Positions 1-8,628 of a stretch of DNA of 64,000 nt are shown in pieces. The translations under genes and the position numbers were made by a program. The stretch's first letter is position 1. The number at the start of each line of letters is the position of its first letter. Source of the stretch: Adhaeribacter swui (GTDB taxonomy: Bacteria > Bacteroidota > Bacteroidia > Cytophagales > Hymenobacteraceae); NCBI RefSeq assembly GCF_014217805.1, contig NZ_CP055156.1:1736001-1800000 (forward strand), in the 5' to 3' direction. Under the pieces are notes generated by a model, which ran no database searches, was not told the DNA's origin, and was given only the letters and a program-made list of their open reading frames with translations.

Positions 1-147
1 ATCCCGGGAACCGGATTGGTCTGCTCCCGTACTGGCCGTAATAGCTTCTTCGGTGGCAATCGTCCGCCGGGTTTCGCACGCCGAAAGAGCGGTTGCCATG
101 GTAAAAAATAGTAAAAGAAAAGGCGCTGTTTTATTCAATAATTTCAT
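1..147 (-). CDS. Truncated lipoprotein, N-terminal part only
   Basis: The reading frame is open from an ATG at 147 to the window edge (49 codons, no stop). An in-frame ATG at 162 is also possible; I prefer 147 because it gives a compact signal peptide with a Lys, a hydrophobic stretch rich in Leu and Phe, and a lipobox LSAC. The protein is therefore probably anchored in a membrane by a lipidated Cys about 24 residues in. The visible mature part is short, polar and Thr-rich and shows no domain. The function cannot be told because the rest lies outside the window. Confidence 0.6.
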   Translation of the reverse strand, partial: MKLLNKTAPFLLLFFTMATALSACETRRTIATEEAITASTGADQSGSRD

Positions 148-424
148 AGTTGTTGCGTTCATCAGTATATAAACTGCAATAGGAATATTTTGGTATATAC
201 GTAAAATTACCCCCGAAAGTATATTCTTAATTTAGAGTAAATAAATGGCTTGGGAACAGCGTACTAGCCCATACTAGCATTCTGTCAGAATAAAATAGGT
301 TGGCAAAAATATTGCATCTATTAGGTGTATCCTGAATTAGAAATAAAGGCAGATTTAACCAGCCTCCATGCACTGGTAAAGGGCTTTTTAACGAGATAAA
401 TAATTGATACTGGTAAGATAAAAT

Positions 425-1357
425 ATGAAAAAATTCTGGCAGAAAATAGCTTTAGGACTGGCGCTAACCGTGCCATTTTTACAGCTTCCGGATGCAGCCC
501 GCGCAACGGGTAAAGTAATTGCTTCCGGTACTGTAATGGTGGCGAACCCGGTGGGAGCCCGCGATATTATAAAAGAAATTATTGACGTAGTTGGCTTAAA
601 ACCACGCTTTGAAGTGCGGGAATCTACGGAGGTACCCAACGCGGCGGCGGTTATTTACAACGGCAAACGCTATATACTATACAACCCGCAGTTTGTGGCT
701 TCGGTAAACAATGCGGTTAAAACCGACTGGGCGGCGGTGAGCATTCTGGCGCACGAAATCGGGCATCATTTAAATGGCCATACTTTAATCCGGGGCGGCA
801 GCAACCCCACCGATGAGTTAGAAGCCGATGAGTTTTCGGGATTTGTGCTCCGCAAAATGGGGGCTACTTTACCGCAAGCCCAAGCGGCTATTGCGGCCTT
901 AACCGACGAAAGTTATTCGGCTACCCACCCCGGTCGTTCGTCGCGGTTAACGGCCATTAGCACCGGCTGGCAAAATGCCAATGGTCAAATTTTAGCTAGT
1001 GCAAAACCTAGTATTAAAGCTACACCACCCGTAATTGCGCAAGTTGAAGACCCGAAACAGCCGGTTACTACGAAGCCCGTTGTGCGCAAGCAAGCTACGG
1101 CTGCTGGCCTGGATAGCCGGTCTATTTTGGGGAAAGTTACTTTTGAGGCCGCTCCACGGGAACAGTTTTACGTGACGACGCGTTATAACCTCGTACGCGT
1201 TACCGACGACGGCATAGAAGTGGTTGGTAAACTTACCCGTACGAATAACTCCGAAGTACCTTTTGTTTTTGAAAGCGATTATTTTCAGTCGTTGTATTTA
1301 ACCCAGGAGGGTACTATTGTAAACCGACGCGGACAACGGGTGGGTTACGTGAGTTAG
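425..1357 (+). CDS. Secreted M48-like zinc metallopeptidase
   Basis: 310 residues. Residues 1-27 form a signal peptide (two Lys, hydrophobic core, cleavage near Ala-Arg-Ala), so the enzyme is exported. HEIGHHLNGH at 110-119 is the HExxH zinc motif, and ELEAD at 131-135 supplies the third ligand (Glu131), as in M48 peptidases. HPGRSSR near 170 is the usual M48 motif after the active site. There are no membrane helices beyond the signal, so it is probably soluble in the periplasm, unlike HtpX. The last 75 residues are beta-rich and may be a separate small domain of unknown role. A strong terminator follows at 1413, so it is probably a single-gene unit. The substrate is unknown. Confidence 0.85.
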   Translation: MKKFWQKIALGLALTVPFLQLPDAARATGKVIASGTVMVANPVGARDIIKEIIDVVGLKPRFEVRESTEVPNAAAVIYNGKRYILYNPQFVASVNNAVKTDWAAVSILAHEIGHHLNGHTLIRGGSNPTDELEADEFSGFVLRKMGATLPQAQAAIAALTDESYSATHPGRSSRLTAISTGWQNANGQILASAKPSIKATPPVIAQVEDPKQPVTTKPVVRKQATAAGLDSRSILGKVTFEAAPREQFYVTTRYNLVRVTDDGIEVVGKLTRTNNSEVPFVFESDYFQSLYLTQEGTIVNRRGQRVGYVS

Positions 1358-1412
1358 AATTAAGATTTTTTAAAATTTTTTACTTTCCTGTTTTCTTGTT
1401 TCTTTGTTTGTA

Positions 1413-1446
1413 AGCCCTTGCCGGTAACCTTTGGCAAGGGCTTTTT
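1413..1446 (+). terminator. Rho-independent terminator of the metallopeptidase gene
   Basis: A 10-bp perfect stem (1413-1422 with 1433-1442) is followed by a T run and lies 55 bases after the stop codon. Confidence 0.85.
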
Positions 1447-1475
1447 ACGTATACGGGCTTTTACTATAACCACTG

Positions 1476-2195
1476 ATGTACTTGAGCCAGCCCGAAGCTA
1501 TCATAAGAACCAGTAAAGCGCCCTGGATTATCTCGGGCAGTTTTATAGGATTACTACTGGCGTGTTATTTTTTATGGCCCGCCTTTCAGGAAACCATCAA
1601 CGAAGCCTGGCAGGTATTAACCAGCGGCGATCAAGAACGCATTTCCAGGTGGGTGAGTCAGTTTGGCTTTTGGGGACCCGTGTTTATAATCGGGTTTATG
1701 GTAGCACAAATGTTTCTGGTGGTGGTAAACGTGGTAGCCTTAATGGTTGTAGCGGTATTGGCCTACGGACCGGTATGGGGTTCGGTCATTTCTATCGGGG
1801 GCATTTTTGTAGCTTCTACGGTGGGGTACTTGCTCGGTCGCGGCTTAGGTCCGGCTACCATTGGCAAATTTTTAGGCGCCAAAACCCAGGAGAAAGTAGC
1901 CGAACAGGTAGAGCGTTACGGCATATGGGCGGTAGTGCTGGCCCGTATCTCTCCTATTATCTCCAACGATGCCATTAGTATTGTAGCCGGTATTGTGCGA
2001 ATGCCTTACGGTAAATTTATGCTGGCTACGGCTGGCGGCATTATTCCGCTTACTTTGCTTATTGCGTACCTAGGCCAAAACATTGACCGCTTAAAAACCG
2101 GGCTAATTGTGGTTTCGGTGGTTGGCGTTGTAGCTTTAATTGCTTATTACATTTACGATCGCCAGAGACGGAAAAAACAGGCAAAACAGGATTAA
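1476..2195 (+). CDS. TVP38/TMEM64 (VTT/DedA-superfamily) membrane protein
   Basis: 239 residues. There are hydrophobic segments near 18-35, 62-95, 96-118, 148-165, 175-195 and 203-223, a Gly-rich stretch GYLLGRGLG near 115-125, and the later ARISPIISND segment that resembles the conserved VTT core (R.sP..P). The C-terminus is a short basic cytoplasmic tail. Family members are inner-membrane proteins; several DedA/TVP38 relatives act in lipid scrambling or membrane homeostasis, but the job of this one cannot be read from the sequence. The ATG at 1476 is 30 bases after the preceding terminator, so it must have its own promoter in a very short spacer or depend on read-through. Confidence 0.8.
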   Translation: MYLSQPEAIIRTSKAPWIISGSFIGLLLACYFLWPAFQETINEAWQVLTSGDQERISRWVSQFGFWGPVFIIGFMVAQMFLVVVNVVALMVVAVLAYGPVWGSVISIGGIFVASTVGYLLGRGLGPATIGKFLGAKTQEKVAEQVERYGIWAVVLARISPIISNDAISIVAGIVRMPYGKFMLATAGGIIPLTLLIAYLGQNIDRLKTGLIVVSVVGVVALIAYYIYDRQRRKKQAKQD

Positions 2196-2208
2196 ACTTA
2201 AAAACAAA

Positions 2209-2234
2209 CAGCCTGACTTTAGTAAATCAGGCTG
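2209..2234 (-). terminator. Hairpin terminator, convergent position
   Basis: An 8-bp stem (2209-2216 with 2227-2234) lies between the convergent TVP38 and 82-residue genes. A T-rich tract follows it only on the minus strand, so it chiefly serves the minus-strand gene. Confidence 0.65.
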
Positions 2235-2273
2235 CGAAATTGTGAAAATATTAAAAACTTAGTTCTAGCTAAA

Positions 2274-2522
2274 CTATTTGTTTAGCCATTGTTGATGCTT
2301 TTGTCGAACTTCTAGGTCAGTTAGCCAATTACTAGAATCTTTACTTTCATCGTCTGCCAATAGAACTTCGTTTTTTTCTTCTTCCGTAAGGGCATTCCAA
2401 AGCAAGCCCGTTTGGTCCTGACTTCTCTGCATTAGTAACTGATAAAATGCGGCTAATAACTCCTCATTTTCAATTTTATCGATGAGTTGATGAAAGTCTG
2501 TTTTTATACTTGCTAAGGCCAT
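2274..2522 (-). CDS. Small antitoxin-like protein (orphan)
   Basis: 82 residues, helical and acidic. The layout is an N-terminal amphipathic region (FHQLIDKIENEELLAAFYQL), a linker with many Glu, and a tail EVRQKHQQWLNK. This is the pattern of small Bacteroidota 'addiction module' antitoxins usually paired with RelE/ParE toxins, in which the N-terminal half dimerises and the C-terminal tail wraps the toxin. No toxin gene lies on either side: a terminator is downstream, and yebC's 3' end is 142 bases upstream. A 7-bp inverted repeat sits in its promoter region (2563-2598). The assignment rests on general resemblance only. Confidence 0.5.
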   Translation of the reverse strand: MALASIKTDFHQLIDKIENEELLAAFYQLLMQRSQDQTGLLWNALTEEEKNEVLLADDESKDSSNWLTDLEVRQKHQQWLNK

Positions 2523-2562
2523 TTGTCTGCTCTTTATCCTTCTTAAACTTATAAATATTACT

Positions 2563-2598
2563 TACGCCTATACTAAATTAAAATATAATACAGGCGTA
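2563..2598. promoter_or_regulatory. Inverted repeat upstream of the antitoxin-like gene
   Basis: TACGCCT at 2563-2569 and AGGCGTA at 2592-2598 flank an AT-rich 22-base centre, 41 bases upstream of the start codon at 2522. It could be an operator for autoregulation, which is usual for antitoxins. It is not followed by a T run. Confidence 0.35.
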
Positions 2599-2664
2599 GG
2601 ATTTTTCATCATTGCAGGGCTATTCCTAATTTATTGAACACACAAAAGGGTCATTATACGTCAG

Positions 2665-3372
2665 TTATGCCATGTTATGGTAAACGGCTTGTACGTCATC
2701 ATCTTCCTCTATTTTCTCGATTAAGGTTTCAATTTCTTCGGCTTGCTCGTCGTTTAGTTCGGTGCGGGTGTTGGGGATGCGTTGCAGCTCGGCGCTGGTA
2801 ACGGGTAGTCCTTTTTCTTCCAGCGCTTTTTGCATGGCACCGAAATCAGTGAAAGCTGTCTCCACAATAATCTCGCCTTCGTGCTCGTAAATATCTTCGG
2901 CACCAAAATCAATTAAATCCAGCTCCAGTTCTTCCAGATCCAAACCTTCGGCGGGTAACCGGAAAATGCCTTTGCGGGTAAAAATAAAATCCAGGGAGCC
3001 GGTTTTACCCAAAGTACCGCCAGCCCGCGATAAGTACACCCGGATATTTGCTACGGTGCGGTTAATATTATCGGTGGCGGTTTCAATCAAGATAGCAATG
3101 CCGTGCGGGCCGTAGCCTTCGTAAACTACTTCTTCGTAATCTTTTTCTTCTTTGCTCGATGCCCGCTTAATGGCCGCTTCTACCCGGTCTTTGGGCATGT
3201 TTACGCCTTTTGCGTTTTGAATGGCCGTCCGTAAACGCGCATTCGAATCCGGATTAGGTCCATTTTCTTTTACGGCCATTACAATCTCTTTGCCTAAGCG
3301 CGAAAACGCTTTCGACATTTTATCCCAACGCTTAAACTTACGGGCTTTTCTAAATTCAAATGCTCTTCCCAT
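2665..3372 (-). CDS. yebC: YebC/PmpR-family protein
   Basis: 235 residues, the normal family length. It begins MGRAFEFRKARKFKRWDKM, the Bacteroidota version of the conserved start, followed by AFSRLGKEI and the NxRLRTAIQNAKGVNMPKD segment. The VVYEGYGPHGIAILIE motif near 85-100 and the acidic DDDVQAVYHN ending are also family hallmarks. YebC proteins are cytoplasmic. They were long annotated as DNA-binding regulators, and some members are now linked to relief of ribosome stalling at proline-rich sequences. It lies alone, with about 140 bases before the 82-residue gene and 200 after the symporter gene. Confidence 0.95.
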   Translation of the reverse strand: MGRAFEFRKARKFKRWDKMSKAFSRLGKEIVMAVKENGPNPDSNARLRTAIQNAKGVNMPKDRVEAAIKRASSKEEKDYEEVVYEGYGPHGIAILIETATDNINRTVANIRVYLSRAGGTLGKTGSLDFIFTRKGIFRLPAEGLDLEELELDLIDFGAEDIYEHEGEIIVETAFTDFGAMQKALEEKGLPVTSAELQRIPNTRTELNDEQAEEIETLIEKIEEDDDVQAVYHNMA

Positions 3373-3578
3373 AATAGTATCTTATAATCTAATCTATTTA
3401 TTCTTTTGGCTGATTTTTAAAAGAAGCAAGTTACACTTCTTTCGGGTAATGGAGCAAGTAAGTTTACGTTATCCACTTCAGGATTTTAAACTTATACCCG
3501 TTTCACGTGGAAATAGCCAGACATTCAGCAACCGAAATTTTTAAAATTTAAAAAAATGCGACTTCAGGTAACAAATAC

Positions 3579-4988
3579 TTACTCCAAAATAACCTTTACC
3601 CTGACCTTTTCTGCGGTAGCAGAAACCGGCCACAACAACCCCAATATCCAACCCAAGATACTAGCCAGCAAACCATATAACAACGGATTAATAGCAGTAT
3701 CGAGCCACAAAGCTGCTAACCAAACCACCATGCCCGCTACCATCGATGTAATAGCCGCTACCGACGACAACCGTTTGCTGTACAAACCCGCCACTAAGGG
3801 CACAAACAACGACACTAAACTTAAAGCCGACGACGAACTTACCAACTCATAAATATTACTTTTTAATAAAGCCATTATTAAACCTACCCCCGATACCAGC
3901 AACACGCACACCCGCGACAACAGCAGCAATTGTTTATCGGTGATTTTGGTAAAATAAGGCCGGAAAATGTTCTCGCTTAAAATAGCGGCTGGCGCCAAGA
4001 TTGCCCCGCTGGCTGTACTGATAATAGCCGAAATTAAAGCCCCAAAAAACAAAATCTTTACCCACAACGAAGAAGAATGCAGAATTAAGCCGGGCAATAA
4101 TAACTGCGTATCGCCTTTCAGCAATTCCGGGTGCAGCACCTTGGCGTATAAAACCAAAAGGAGCGGTAAAAAGGCAATGGTTAAGTACAGGCCGGCGGCC
4201 GCTAAAGATGAATATACCGCCGTTCTCTCGGACTTAGCCGACATAACCCGCTGAAATACGTCTTGCTGCGGAATAGAACCTAAACCAATGGTAATCCAAA
4301 GGGCCAGGTAGTTGAGCCAGGTTGTTACAGAAGAGTTTTGAACTGGCGAAAAATCAAAGAAGTGCGGCGGAACGGTGCGGAGTACTTCGGGTAAGGGCAC
4401 TTGCGCCACAATGCTGGTGGTAACGAAAATAAGGCCACCAATAATCATGATGGTTTGCAGAAAATCGGTGATCGATACCGACCACATTCCGCCCATGTAG
4501 GTATAGATAATAACGGCTACCGAGCCCAAAATAATACCCACCGAGATAGATAAACCGGAAATTAAATTAAGAATAATACCGAGTGCCACCATCTGCGCGG
4601 CCACCCAGCCAAAGTACGAGATTACCAGAAAAAACGAAGCTACCAGCTCGGTGGTGCGGTTAAAATACAACCGGTAAAAATCGCCGAAGGTAAGTAAGTT
4701 AAGCCGGTAGAGTTTTTTAGCAAAAAATAAGCCCACCAACACCAAACACAAGGCCGCCCCAAACGGATCCTCAATAACGCCCAACAAGCCATGTTCGGCA
4801 AATTCCGACGAAGCGCCCAAAACCGTTTCGGAGCCAAACCACGTAGCAAACACTACCGCCGTAGAAATGTAAAAAGGCAATTGCCGACCAGCCAGTAAAA
4901 AATCGCTGGTGTTTTGCACCCGGCGTGCGGCCCATACCCCAATAAACACGTTAATAAGCAAGTATAATCCGATAAACAGTAAAAGCAT
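3579..4988 (-). CDS. Sodium:solute symporter (SSS family)
   Basis: 469 residues with about 13 hydrophobic segments. It starts with a membrane helix followed by ARRVQNTSDFLLAGRQLP, the typical SSS opening, and then FATWFGSETVLGASSEFAEHGLLG. The conserved loop WITIGLGSIPQQDVFQRVMSAKSERTA near 235-260 is a strong family signature. Such proteins couple sodium entry to uptake of a sugar, amino acid, vitamin or similar solute across the inner membrane. The substrate cannot be told from the sequence and no catabolic gene is adjacent. Confidence 0.9.
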   Translation of the reverse strand: MLLLFIGLYLLINVFIGVWAARRVQNTSDFLLAGRQLPFYISTAVVFATWFGSETVLGASSEFAEHGLLGVIEDPFGAALCLVLVGLFFAKKLYRLNLLTFGDFYRLYFNRTTELVASFFLVISYFGWVAAQMVALGIILNLISGLSISVGIILGSVAVIIYTYMGGMWSVSITDFLQTIMIIGGLIFVTTSIVAQVPLPEVLRTVPPHFFDFSPVQNSSVTTWLNYLALWITIGLGSIPQQDVFQRVMSAKSERTAVYSSLAAAGLYLTIAFLPLLLVLYAKVLHPELLKGDTQLLLPGLILHSSSLWVKILFFGALISAIISTASGAILAPAAILSENIFRPYFTKITDKQLLLLSRVCVLLVSGVGLIMALLKSNIYELVSSSSALSLVSLFVPLVAGLYSKRLSSVAAITSMVAGMVVWLAALWLDTAINPLLYGLLASILGWILGLLWPVSATAEKVRVKVILE

Positions 4989-5306
4989 ATTTTTTAAAAA
5001 TGGACACGGGTCCGGCGTAAATTTAAATAACTGATTTTAAGAATTACCTCTTCCGCTTGCTTCTTACCTCATAAAACTAGTTGGTAAGTTAAAAACGAGG
5101 GCAGAAAACGATTAAAAAATATAATGTACCCTAAAATTGGCTAGTAATTAGGTAAAGCCTTTAAAGCTAAGTTTTTACCCTGTTTACAGGAGAAATGAAC
5201 CAGATTATGTCCCAAAAAACGGTAGAAATATCCATTAACACTTTGCAGAAGCGGGCCGTATAGCTGAAACAAAACAAATGATTTGGCAACCTTAAACCAT
5301 AAAACT

Positions 5307-5801
5307 ATGACTAAGTTAAAAAATTTAGAAGACCTGTTTCACCACGAAATTAAAGACTTATACAGCGCCGAAAAACAACTCATTCAGGCGCTGCCCAAAA
5401 TGGCCCAAACGGCTACTGATCCTAAACTAAAAGAGCAATTTGAACAGCACCTGGAAGAAACCAAAGCCCAAAAAGAACGCATCGAAAAAGTATGCGAAAT
5501 ATTGGGCATTTCGGCGGGCCGCATGAAGTGCGAAGCCATGGAAGGTTTAATTAAAGAAGGCCAGGAATTAATTGCCGAAGATGCCGACCCGGAAGTAAAA
5601 GATGCCGGCCTTATTGCCAGTGCCCAGCGCATTGAGCACTACGAAATTTCGGGTTACGGTACCGCTGCGCACTATGCCGAACGCTTAGGCCAGAAAGAAG
5701 CTTTTGAGTTATTAAACGAAACCTTAAAAGAAGAGCAAACTGCCGATACTAAATTAAACAAACTGGCTAAAGGGTACATCAACCAAAAAGCCATGCAGTA
5801 A
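5307..5801 (+). CDS. YciE/YciF-type ferritin-like protein (DUF892)
   Basis: 164 residues from the ATG at 5307. The frame can be extended to a TTG at 5283, but the family begins with a short lead and then LEDLFHHEIKDLYSAEKQL, so the ATG is preferred. It is a four-helix ferritin-like protein. Helix 1 carries DLYSAEKQ, helix 2 EQFEQHLEETKAQ, helix 3 ASAQRIEHYEISGYG and helix 4 LNETLKEEQTADTKLN; the Glu/His residues in these helices are the expected di-metal ligands. Relatives in Enterobacteria are induced by stress, though the reaction is not established. A hairpin terminator follows, then a small acidic hydrophilic protein gene in the same orientation. Confidence 0.9.
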   Translation: MTKLKNLEDLFHHEIKDLYSAEKQLIQALPKMAQTATDPKLKEQFEQHLEETKAQKERIEKVCEILGISAGRMKCEAMEGLIKEGQELIAEDADPEVKDAGLIASAQRIEHYEISGYGTAAHYAERLGQKEAFELLNETLKEEQTADTKLNKLAKGYINQKAMQ

Positions 5802-5820
5802 AATATATGATCTACTGCTT

Positions 5821-5849
5821 AAAAGAACCTGCTTTGCGCAGGTTCTTTT
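5821..5849 (+). terminator. Terminator after the ferritin-like gene
   Basis: A 12-bp perfect stem (5821-5832 with 5838-5849), 5-base loop, with the T run built into the 3' arm. Confidence 0.85.
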
Positions 5850-6017
5850 ATTTAAGAGCTTCTTTAATTGCCGGAAATTCAAAATTTTAAAAATTAAGGA
5901 TTCTTCGAGTTTCGGGTTAAACCTATTCCGTAAAATAACCTTAAATGCTGGATAAGAGTACTATTAGTTTGGCTTACCAACAAGCCCGGTATAATTATTA
6001 AACAAAATTTTAAAACC

Positions 6018-6245
6018 ATGGAAAAGAAACAACCGCAGGATAACAAAATAAAAGACGAACAAACCCAAACAACCCACAGCCAACTAACCGGCTCCGACGA
6101 CGATAAAGTAAAGCGTTCTATGATTGGAACCGGCGCGAGTAAATCCGACGAAAACTGGGACCAGGAGCAGCAGCAGGCTGATGAAAAAGACCTGGAAGAC
6201 CGCGACACCAACGATGGCGATGCCAACACCGAGAACAATTTTTAA
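6018..6245 (+). CDS. Small acidic, hydrophilic, probably disordered protein
   Basis: 75 residues made almost wholly of Lys, Asp, Glu, Gln, Asn, Thr and Ser, with no hydrophobic core. The middle segment KRSMIGTGASKSDENWD is the only part with small or apolar residues. A strong terminator follows directly after its stop and codon use matches its neighbours, which supports a real gene. Composition resembles stress-associated hydrophilic proteins of Bacteroidota, and it lies next to a YciE/YciF-type gene that is often stress-regulated. The function is not known. Confidence 0.65.
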   Translation: MEKKQPQDNKIKDEQTQTTHSQLTGSDDDKVKRSMIGTGASKSDENWDQEQQQADEKDLEDRDTNDGDANTENNF

Positions 6246-6593
6246 AAAAACAGGCGGTAAATTTGGTTTTTACGACAAAATTTACCGCCCTTTTTTAATG
6301 TTTGCCGCAGAAAAAATTTAAAAAAAAATTTTGCTTTAAATAGTACTAAAAAAGTTAGGATACAAAATAGCTTTCGGCTGCGGCAGTAAACATTAAATTT
6401 CTTTGATAACTATCTTTTTACCCCAGTTACAGGTAAAAAACTGTACTTTACAAACAAGTTTGTTCATTTATTTGGAAACTTGATATAGTTAAAAAAGAAA
6501 AATTCAATGAAAAAACGGAATAAACTAAATTAAATACTTACGCGTTTAAGACAAACTACCAATGAAATTAGTGTCCAAACTAAATTTTTACAC
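6246..6593. other. Intergenic region, 348 bases
   Basis: Apart from the terminator at 6253-6296 this holds only AT-rich DNA, presumably including the promoter of the 3D-domain gene at 6594. No open frame with a coding look and no RNA gene was seen. Confidence 0.5.
6253..6296 (+). terminator. Terminator after the acidic protein gene
   Basis: A 12-bp stem (6253-6264 with 6278-6289) is followed by six T residues, starting 8 bases after the stop codon. Confidence 0.85.
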
Positions 6594-7142
6594 ATGTTAC
6601 GATACAAAATCGATGGTATTTTCTTCTTATTTATTTCTTTAGTTACGTTCCCGCACCTCGTGTCCTACTCAAAGGAAGAAAAGCCAACTTATTCTACCTC
6701 TTACCATTTTGAGAGCCTTCTTAATAGAGCTAACTCATTTAAATCAACCCGTGTTAGTACCGTTAAAAAATCATTAGAAAAAAAGAAAACAGCCCCGGTT
6801 AAAGAGTCATTTATTACACACGTGAGCGCTTCGGTTTATTTCCCCGAAGAAGCGCAAACCGATTCTACTCCTTTTATAACCGCCGATGGCTCCCGGATAA
6901 ATGAAACGCATCCTAAAAAGCATAAATGGATTGCCGTATCGCGTAATTTGCTTACTCGCTGGGGTGGTCATATTGATTACGGCGATAAAGTGCATGTGAG
7001 CGGCATTTCAGAGCGGCTGGATGGCGTGTACATTGTCCGCGATACCATGAAAAAACGCCTGCGTAACCGCATTGATATATTGGTTGGCCCCAACGATAAC
7101 ATTATGGGCCGCTGGAATGGCGTAAAGCTTACTAAATTGTAA
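6594..7142 (+). CDS. Exported 3D-domain (double-psi beta-barrel) protein
   Basis: 182 residues. Residues 8-27 are a hydrophobic export or anchor segment. Residues 95-182 form a 3D domain: TADGSRINETHPKKHKWIAV, then WGGHIDYGDKVHVSG, then DGVYIVRDTM and NRIDILVGPND, with the spaced Asp residues that name the family. In MltA- and YocH-type proteins this fold cleaves or binds peptidoglycan, so a periplasmic role at the cell wall is likely. Residues 28-90 are a low-complexity Ser/Lys-rich linker. No catalytic partner domain is present. Confidence 0.8.
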   Translation: MLRYKIDGIFFLFISLVTFPHLVSYSKEEKPTYSTSYHFESLLNRANSFKSTRVSTVKKSLEKKKTAPVKESFITHVSASVYFPEEAQTDSTPFITADGSRINETHPKKHKWIAVSRNLLTRWGGHIDYGDKVHVSGISERLDGVYIVRDTMKKRLRNRIDILVGPNDNIMGRWNGVKLTKL

Positions 7143-7283
7143 GAACTCCTGCTTACCTTAACACAGCATTATTTACCTCCGGAAAACGAATATGCTTACT
7201 GGTTGCTTTTAAAAAGGCACAAACAGAAGCAGGATATACTAACGGATAAGGTATTTGATCTAAGTTTAATTAGGTTACTATTT

Positions 7284-7383
7284 AAGTAAAGAGACATGCT
7301 TATTGGCAACTATTTGGTAGGATATTGCAGCCAGTAAAGTTTTAGGATTGGTAAATTAAATACCAACCAGGGTCTCTTTACTT
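7284..7383. other. Nested inverted repeats between convergent genes
   Basis: A perfect 12-base inverted repeat (7284-7295 with 7372-7383) encloses a second hairpin, TTGGTA at 7348-7353 with TACCAA at 7361-7366. The right outer arm overlaps the stop codon of the fasciclin gene. It could act as a bidirectional terminator or a structured 3' RNA. It lacks the compact GC stem plus T run seen at other terminators here. Confidence 0.45.
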
Positions 7384-7897
7384 ATTCCAGCTTTTTGGGC
7401 TTCAGAATATCCTCAATGGTATGTACTACTATATGGTTAGCGGTTTCGTAGCTGCCGTTTACCCGAATGCTGTTTATAGCTGCCGCCTGAAACTTGCGGA
7501 AAACCATAACGCTATCGCCGGCTAAAGTGGGCAATAAGGCGCCATCTTTTAAATTTTGCAGCGGGTACCTACCCGGTACAATATGATGCTGCATAATGGT
7601 TTGGAGCTTTTCGGCACTTTCGTACTGAATTTCTTGCAAGGCAGCTTCGGTAGGTGCAAAAAAAGTGTATGGCTTATCGTTAGATAAAGTAGTTAAAATG
7701 CCCGATTGAATAAGTAATTCGCGCAATAAAGGGCGTTGATTTGCGAACTGTATAAGCTCGTTGGCGGTGCTATTTACCGGAACAGGAGTTACCAGCGAAA
7801 TCGGACTATTTAGCAATTGTTGAGCCCTAAGGGTAGTGCCACTGCAAAAAAGCAGTAGTAAAATAAGAATGGCCAAAAGTCCGGCACCACGTTTCAT
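7382..7897 (-). CDS. Secreted fasciclin-domain protein
   Basis: 171 residues from the ATG at 7897; a start at 7912 adds five residues before the same signal peptide. Residues 1-26 are a signal peptide (Lys-Arg, Leu-rich core, cleavage near LRAQQ). The rest is a single fasciclin (FAS1) domain: ANQRPLLRELLIQSGILTTL, then KPYTFFAPTEAALQEI, the QTIMQHHIVPGRYPL block and a closing VHTIEDILKP. FAS1 domains mediate adhesion or protein binding outside the cell. It follows the rhomboid gene in the same direction after a 98-base spacer. Confidence 0.9.
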   Translation of the reverse strand: MKRGAGLLAILILLLLFCSGTTLRAQQLLNSPISLVTPVPVNSTANELIQFANQRPLLRELLIQSGILTTLSNDKPYTFFAPTEAALQEIQYESAEKLQTIMQHHIVPGRYPLQNLKDGALLPTLAGDSVMVFRKFQAAAINSIRVNGSYETANHIVVHTIEDILKPKKLE

Positions 7898-7995
7898 AGC
7901 AGTATACTCCAAATAATAATCCAGAACAGATTATCTATTTTGTATACGATTGATTCTGAGATTAGAATCAGAAATTTTTTAAAAATTTTTAATTT

Positions 7996-8628
7996 CTAGT
8001 TAAAGAATGGTAGCCGCCACTGCCCAATTTGCTCAATAAAGTTTAAGCCGGAACCTTCTATCAGCAGAAAGCTAACTACAAAGCCAAATACCGCCCCGTA
8101 AAAGTGGGCGCTATGGTTAATGGCTCCTCCCATGCGTTGGGCCTCGTAATAGGAGTAAATCAGATAAATAAGGCCAAAGATAAAACCAGGCATGCAGATA
8201 AAGGCGAACAGGCAAATCAGGTTTAACGGATTAAATAAAATACTGGAAAAAATGATAGCCGATACTGCACCGGAAGCCCCTAATGCCCGATAATCGTAAT
8301 CTTTCTTGTGTTTGATGTAAGTGGGTATATCGGCAATAATCATTCCGCCCAGATAAATAAGCAGATACATACCAATGCCTAGTTCATAGCCAAAATAAGA
8401 CATAAATACCCGTTCTACTACTTCGCCAAAGAAATACAACGACAGCATATTAAAAAATAAATGCGTCCAATCGGCGTGCAGAAAACCGGAAGTAACAAAC
8501 CGGTACCATTGGTTCTTTTTGGTAACACTAAACGGATGAAAAACCCACTTATCTAATAAATCCTGATGCGACCAGGCGTAAATTGAAATTCCGGATGTCA
8601 GGATAATTAGAATCAGGGTAATGCTCAT
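7996..8628 (-). CDS. Rhomboid-family intramembrane serine protease
   Basis: 210 residues with six hydrophobic segments. The active site is complete: GASGA at 117-121 gives the nucleophile Ser119, and AHFYGAVFG gives His175 in the last helix. HADWTHLFFNM at 51-61 is the conserved second-helix motif with the oxyanion-stabilising His and Asn. It cuts membrane-spanning substrates within the inner membrane; the substrate is unknown. It lies between fasciclin and polyprenyl synthetase genes with the same orientation. An AT-palindromic stretch (8633-8650) separates it from the upstream gene. Confidence 0.92.
   Translation of the reverse strand: MSITLILIILTSGISIYAWSHQDLLDKWVFHPFSVTKKNQWYRFVTSGFLHADWTHLFFNMLSLYFFGEVVERVFMSYFGYELGIGMYLLIYLGGMIIADIPTYIKHKKDYDYRALGASGAVSAIIFSSILFNPLNLICLFAFICMPGFIFGLIYLIYSYYEAQRMGGAINHSAHFYGAVFGFVVSFLLIEGSGLNFIEQIGQWRLPFFN

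Noticed and set aside
5194-5262. Short frame starting ATG-AAC-CAG (22 codons) before the ferritin-like gene
   Set aside because: No recognisable product, no clear ribosome-binding site and no other support; likely chance.
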